A stretch of DNA of 6,729 bases from Spirochaetaceae bacterium. GTDB taxonomy: Bacteria > Spirochaetota > Spirochaetia > DSM-2461. The stretch lies in contig JAEINM010000232.1 of NCBI GenBank assembly GCA_016342385.1, positions 1 to 6,729 on the forward strand, in the 5' to 3' direction. Positions 5,852 to 6,729 of this stretch are shown piece after piece. The translations under genes were made by a program, and so were the position numbers. The notes below the pieces were generated by a model. It did no database searches, had not been told where the DNA came from, and saw only the letters and a list, made by a program, of their open reading frames with translations. The number at the start of each line of letters is the position of its first letter. The stretch's first letter is position 1.

Positions 5852-5856
5852 AAATA

Positions 5857-6726
5857 ATGACAGCGAATAAAATCATCTTTTTTACTCTGATTCTCAGTTT
5901 TAATATAGGCTTACTGCAGGCGTTGGATCTCAGTTCCACTTTTAATATGGGAAATCTTGGCTTCTCAAGTACAAATACGAGTTCCACTCCTCATGTAATC
6001 TGGGGTTTTTCGGTTACAGGAAAAGAGGATATCAGTGATTCAATCGCCTTTTCGGGAAGTGTAATAAATGATGAGATCAGTGGAAACAGACTGGATAGCC
6101 GGTTAATATTTAAAAGTACATATGTGATAGTGGGAATCGGTCCGTCAATTGCTTCTTTTAACAACGGCCAGCTCCAGCCCAAACCGGCTATAAACGGTAT
6201 AGCCACTGTTCAGAAAGAGGGTGTTTTCTTTCTTACCTCTGAAATATACAGTACTTTTGGCAATCTATCCGATCCTGCAAATGATTATTCTCAACTGGAA
6301 ACTTCTATTGCTCTGGGTTTTAATGTGCCCAATGCCATTTGTACTTTCTCTTTCAGAAATAAACAATACACTCAGTTTCATAGCGATTCATCTGCATTCG
6401 TCACAAAAACAACAGATTTACAAAACCGATATCAAATGGAAGCAGATATTCATAAGAAAAATATCCCCTTCCATCTGCTGATCACTCTGGGATATAAGAG
6501 TATCCAAAGATTGTTTCCCTCAAATGATCCTGAAGAGAGAAGCACTGCGGGCATAGGATCTGCTTTCATCGGTGTGGGCACTATAGTGAAAATAAGTAAA
6601 GCTTTTGTTCTACAAGCCGGTATAGACAGTGGTTTATACAATTTCTCTCTCAGTGAAGAACTGACACCTGAGGATCTTCCTCTGTATCTCTTTAATACTT
6701 TCCTGACTGCAACCTACACCTTCTGA
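5857..6726 (+). CDS. Predicted exported outer-membrane beta-barrel protein, function unknown
   Basis: I do not recognise a named family. From the ATG at 5857 the protein has 289 residues. The first 22 look like a signal peptide: Lys5, a hydrophobic core IIFFTLILSF, and LLQA before a likely cut after Ala22. The rest is a series of short segments with alternating polar and hydrophobic residues broken by Gly, Asn, Asp and Pro turns (for example HVIWGFSVTG, YVIVGIGPSIASF, FFLTSEIYSTFG). It ends in ATYTF with a terminal Phe, a common C-terminal signal for outer-membrane barrels. No helix-rich or enzymatic motif was seen and there is no lipobox. Cys is nearly absent, as usual for such proteins. The gene is divergent from cheA and shares its 126-bp promoter region; a link with chemotaxis is only a guess. 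The stop (TGA) lies 3 nt before the window end, so a downstream partner cannot be seen. An extended start at 5836 (296 residues) is possible. Confidence 0.7.
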   Translation: MTANKIIFFTLILSFNIGLLQALDLSSTFNMGNLGFSSTNTSSTPHVIWGFSVTGKEDISDSIAFSGSVINDEISGNRLDSRLIFKSTYVIVGIGPSIASFNNGQLQPKPAINGIATVQKEGVFFLTSEIYSTFGNLSDPANDYSQLETSIALGFNVPNAICTFSFRNKQYTQFHSDSSAFVTKTTDLQNRYQMEADIHKKNIPFHLLITLGYKSIQRLFPSNDPEERSTAGIGSAFIGVGTIVKISKAFVLQAGIDSGLYNFSLSEELTPEDLPLYLFNTFLTATYTF

Positions 6727-6729
6727 TGT

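Larger units (their letters stand above)
5731..5856. promoter_or_regulatory. AT-rich divergent promoter region, cheA / beta-barrel gene
   Basis: This 126-bp gap separates two outward-reading genes and must hold both promoters. It is extremely AT-rich, so -10-like hexamers are abundant and single matches mean little. An 11-bp direct repeat, ATATAAAATAT, occurs at 5746-5756 and 5777-5787, 31 bp apart (about three helical turns), and CTATAT-TT-ATATAG at 5801-5814 is a small inverted repeat. TTGTCA (5762-5767) on the plus strand overlaps TTGACA (5768-5763) on the minus strand, shifted by 1 nt. I saw no flagellar sigma28 box such as GCCGATAA. Confidence 0.6.

Noticed and set aside
6450..6641. Minus-strand open frame inside the beta-barrel gene
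   Set aside because: It is a short antisense shadow with no ribosome site or recognisable product.
1..6729. CRISPR array, insertion sequence, prophage, defence or toxin-antitoxin system
   Set aside because: No regularly spaced repeats, transposase, integrase, phage or toxin-antitoxin motif was seen on either strand; the gene content is core chemotaxis and housekeeping.

Overview
The window reads as chromosomal DNA of a spirochaete (Spirochaetota, most like the Treponema/Spirochaeta group; the genus cannot be fixed from sequence alone). The main reason is a tight minus-strand chemotaxis operon, cheA, cheW-cheR fusion, cheX, cheY. This is the spirochaetal gene order, and it carries two traits described for Treponema denticola arrays: a CheA with an enlarged dimerisation domain and a CheW fused to a CheR-like domain. 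The DNA is AT-rich, with strongly AT-rich promoters.

Layout, left to right. (1) Positions 1-223, minus strand: the N-terminal 74 codons of a galactokinase, cut by the window edge. (2) 337-750, minus strand: a small lipoprotein with a META/HslJ domain and a TTG start. (3) 751-866: a compact divergent regulatory block. It holds the lipoprotein promoter reading left, a 49-nt nested inverted repeat, and a near-consensus promoter reading right. (4) 867-940, plus strand: tRNA-Val(GAC), without an encoded CCA and with C instead of U at position 33. (5) 944-1028: two back-to-back intrinsic terminators that separate the tRNA transcript from the converging che operon. (6) 1027-5730, minus strand: cheY, cheX, cheW-cheR and cheA, transcribed in the reverse of that order, with gaps of 21, 34 and 8 nt. 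(7) 5731-5856: a very AT-rich divergent promoter region. (8) 5857-6726, plus strand: an unrecognised exported protein that looks like a small outer-membrane beta-barrel.

How the genes work together. CheA would autophosphorylate on His52 and pass phosphate to CheY Asp78; CheY-P would act on the flagellar motor switch; CheX would remove the phosphate. The CheW domain of the fusion would couple CheA to chemoreceptors. The attached CheR-like domain has lost several methyltransferase signature residues and is more likely structural than catalytic. No receptor, CheB, canonical CheR or flagellar gene lies in this window, so those must be elsewhere.

Most of the window is ordinary core genome. The points that most deserve a second look are the fusion protein's degenerate CheR half, the enlarged CheA P3 domain, the C33 tRNA, and the nested palindrome wedged between two divergent promoters.
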